Origin: Verrucomicrobiota bacterium
Lineage (GTDB): Bacteria > Verrucomicrobiota > Verrucomicrobiia > Verrucomicrobiales > Akkermansiaceae
DNA: 7,150 nucleotides
Assembly (NCBI GenBank): GCA_026397695.1
Contig: JAPLUJ010000489.1
Span: forward strand, 1-7,150
Direction: 5' to 3'
In this document: positions 6,381 through 7,150 of the stretch, in pieces
Layout of the letters: each line of letters begins with the position of its first letter
Numbering within the stretch: position 1 is the first letter of the stretch
The notes under the pieces: generated by a model
Told to the model about the DNA's origin: nothing
Database searches by the model: none
What the model saw: only the letters and a program-made list of their open reading frames with translations
Program-made: the position numbers and the translations under genes

Positions 6381-6479
6381 GTCCCATCCGTCCCATCCGT
6401 CCTATCAGTCCTATCAGTCCTATCCGTCCTATCAGTCCTATCAGTCCTATCCGTCCTATCAGTCCTATCAGTCCTATCA
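6381..6479 (+). repeat. 9-bp tandem repeat array (11 copies) between two pstB genes
   Basis: Eleven contiguous 9-bp units fill the gap after the pstB2 stop (6372-6374). Units 1 and 2 are GTCCCATCC. Units 3-11 are GTCCTATC plus A or C, in the order A A C A A C A A A. The A A C order gives a 27-bp higher-order period for units 3-8. Because 9 is a multiple of 3 and the unit holds no stop in the pstB frame, that frame stays open through the array (reading Ser-Val-Leu repeats). The array has no spacers and no palindrome, so it is not CRISPR. Function is unknown; copy-number change would alter the distance between the two pstB genes without changing frame. Confidence 0.95.
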
Positions 6480-6496
6480 TTTCTCCAACGCCCCTC

Positions 6497-6545
6497 ATGC
6501 CGCCACCCGCCCCACCACCGCCAGCCGCCGCCACCCTCCATTGCA
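6497..6545 (+). other. Probable displaced 5' end of the third pstB (candidate start ATG 6497)
   Basis: ATG 6497 opens the sequence [13 protein letters not shown], a plausible leader like that of the preceding pstB, which has an Ala/Pro-rich N-terminus before AIHVRD. It is in a different frame from the downstream ATPase. If one C is removed from the CCC at 6534-6536, the leader joins exactly onto [13 protein letters not shown], the expected PstB N-terminal strand. This suggests a one-base insertion, real or a sequencing error, that shifts the native start out of frame. Confidence 0.5.
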
Positions 6546-7150
6546 GTGCGCGACATGCACTTCAGTTACGGCGACGCCTGTGTGCTCAAGTCCGTCAACC
6601 TCGCCATTCCGGAAAACCGGGTGACCGCCCTGATCGGCCCCTCCGGTTGTGGCAAATCCACCCTGCTCCGCTGCTTCAACCGCATGAATGATGAAATCCC
6701 CGGTGCCCGCATCACCCATGGCTCCATCCACATCGGCGGCATCGACATCCATCACCGCTCGGTCGATGTCGTCAAACTCCGCCTGGATGTCGGCATGATC
6801 TTTCAAAAATCCAATCCCTTCCCCCGCAGCATTCATGACAATGTCGCCTTTGGCCTGCATCTCCGTGGCAGCCAAAACCGCGACCTCATCGCCGAATCCG
6901 TCGAATCCGCGCTGCGCTCCGCCGCCCTCTGGGAGGAAGTCAAAGACCGCCTGCACGACTCCGCCCTCGGCCTCTCCGGCGGCCAACAACAACGCCTGTG
7001 CATCGCCAGAAGCCTCGCCGTCAAACCCCGCATCCTCCTCATGGACGAACCATGCAGTGCCCTCGACCCCATCGCCACCGCCAAAATCGAGGATCTTATC
7101 CGTACCCTCAAGGAACAATACACCATCATCATCGTCACCCACAACATGCA
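6546..7150 (+). CDS. pstB: Phosphate ABC transporter ATPase PstB, canonical, 3' end outside the window
   Basis: A third PstB-family ATPase, truncated by the window end at the codon after HNM. Motifs in order: A-loop Tyr (MHFSYGD), Walker [10 protein letters not shown] (6636-6662), the conserved [17 protein letters not shown] region, Q-loop VGMIFQ (Gln codon 6804-6806), signature LSGGQ (6972-6986), Walker B ILLMDEP (7032-7052), D-loop SALD, and switch His in VTHNM (codon 7140-7142). The Walker A to Q-loop spacing is normal, so this is the only one of the three PstB copies here that shows every visible motif intact. The start is unsure: GTG 6546 and ATG 6555 are in frame, but the family pattern suggests a native start at ATG 6497 followed by a one-base insertion. 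Protein similarity to the preceding pstB is high (for example, shared [24 protein letters not shown]), pointing to a tandem duplication. It probably supplies the working ATPase for PstC/PstA. Confidence 0.93.
   Translation, partial: MRDMHFSYGDACVLKSVNLAIPENRVTALIGPSGCGKSTLLRCFNRMNDEIPGARITHGSIHIGGIDIHHRSVDVVKLRLDVGMIFQKSNPFPRSIHDNVAFGLHLRGSQNRDLIAESVESALRSAALWEEVKDRLHDSALGLSGGQQQRLCIARSLAVKPRILLMDEPCSALDPIATAKIEDLIRTLKEQYTIIIVTHNM

Noticed and set aside
6381..6479. CRISPR array
   Set aside because: Units are 9 bp and contiguous with no unique spacers; no cas gene is present.
6319..6556. Minus-strand open frames with RTD or GLI repeats
   Set aside because: They are translations of the 9-bp tandem repeat with no start context or neighbouring support.

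Overview
The window is a Pst-type phosphate uptake locus with every recognisable gene on the + strand. It comes from a GC-rich Gram-negative bacterium: there is an outer-membrane porin with a C-terminal Phe, periplasmic signal peptides, and almost no Shine-Dalgarno sequences. The gene set (several PstB paralogues, a phosphate-type porin next to pstS, PstC and PstA with large first loops) reminds me of Verrucomicrobiota or another PVC-group lineage. That placement is an inference from memory of the families, not something the sequence proves.

Layout, left to right: the 3' end of a PstB-like ATPase whose ABC signature motif is degenerate (3-434); a short intergenic region with a strong candidate Pho box (443-460); a phosphate-selective porin O/P-type outer-membrane protein (532-1899); the periplasmic phosphate-binding protein PstS (1940-2749); an intergenic REPIN-like element with 29-bp perfect inverted arms (2754-2867); the permease gene pstC (2943 to about 4527/4561), broken by a one-base frameshift and apparently lacking its first and last membrane segments; an intact permease gene pstA (4540-5667); a second pstB that overlaps pstA by 7 nt and lacks 27 residues between Walker A and the Q-loop (5661-6374); an 11-copy, 9-bp tandem repeat (6381-6479); and a third pstB with all ATPase motifs, cut by the window end (about 6546-7150), whose natural start seems displaced by a one-base insertion.

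As a system, the porin would pass phosphate across the outer membrane, PstS would bind it in the periplasm, PstC and PstA would form the inner-membrane channel, and PstB dimers would power import. The Pho box ahead of the porin suggests that porin, pstS and the downstream genes answer to phosphate starvation. No phoU, phoB or phoR is visible in the window.

The main oddities are three PstB-type ATPases beside one permease pair, one with a degenerate signature motif, and a cluster of lesions confined to pstC, pstB2 and the pstB3 start, while the porin, pstS and pstA look intact. I cannot tell from sequence alone whether these lesions are real gene decay or sequencing/assembly artefacts. I see no clearly new multi-gene system here. 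The best candidates for something under-described are the degenerate PstB, the REPIN-like element and the enlarged permease loops.
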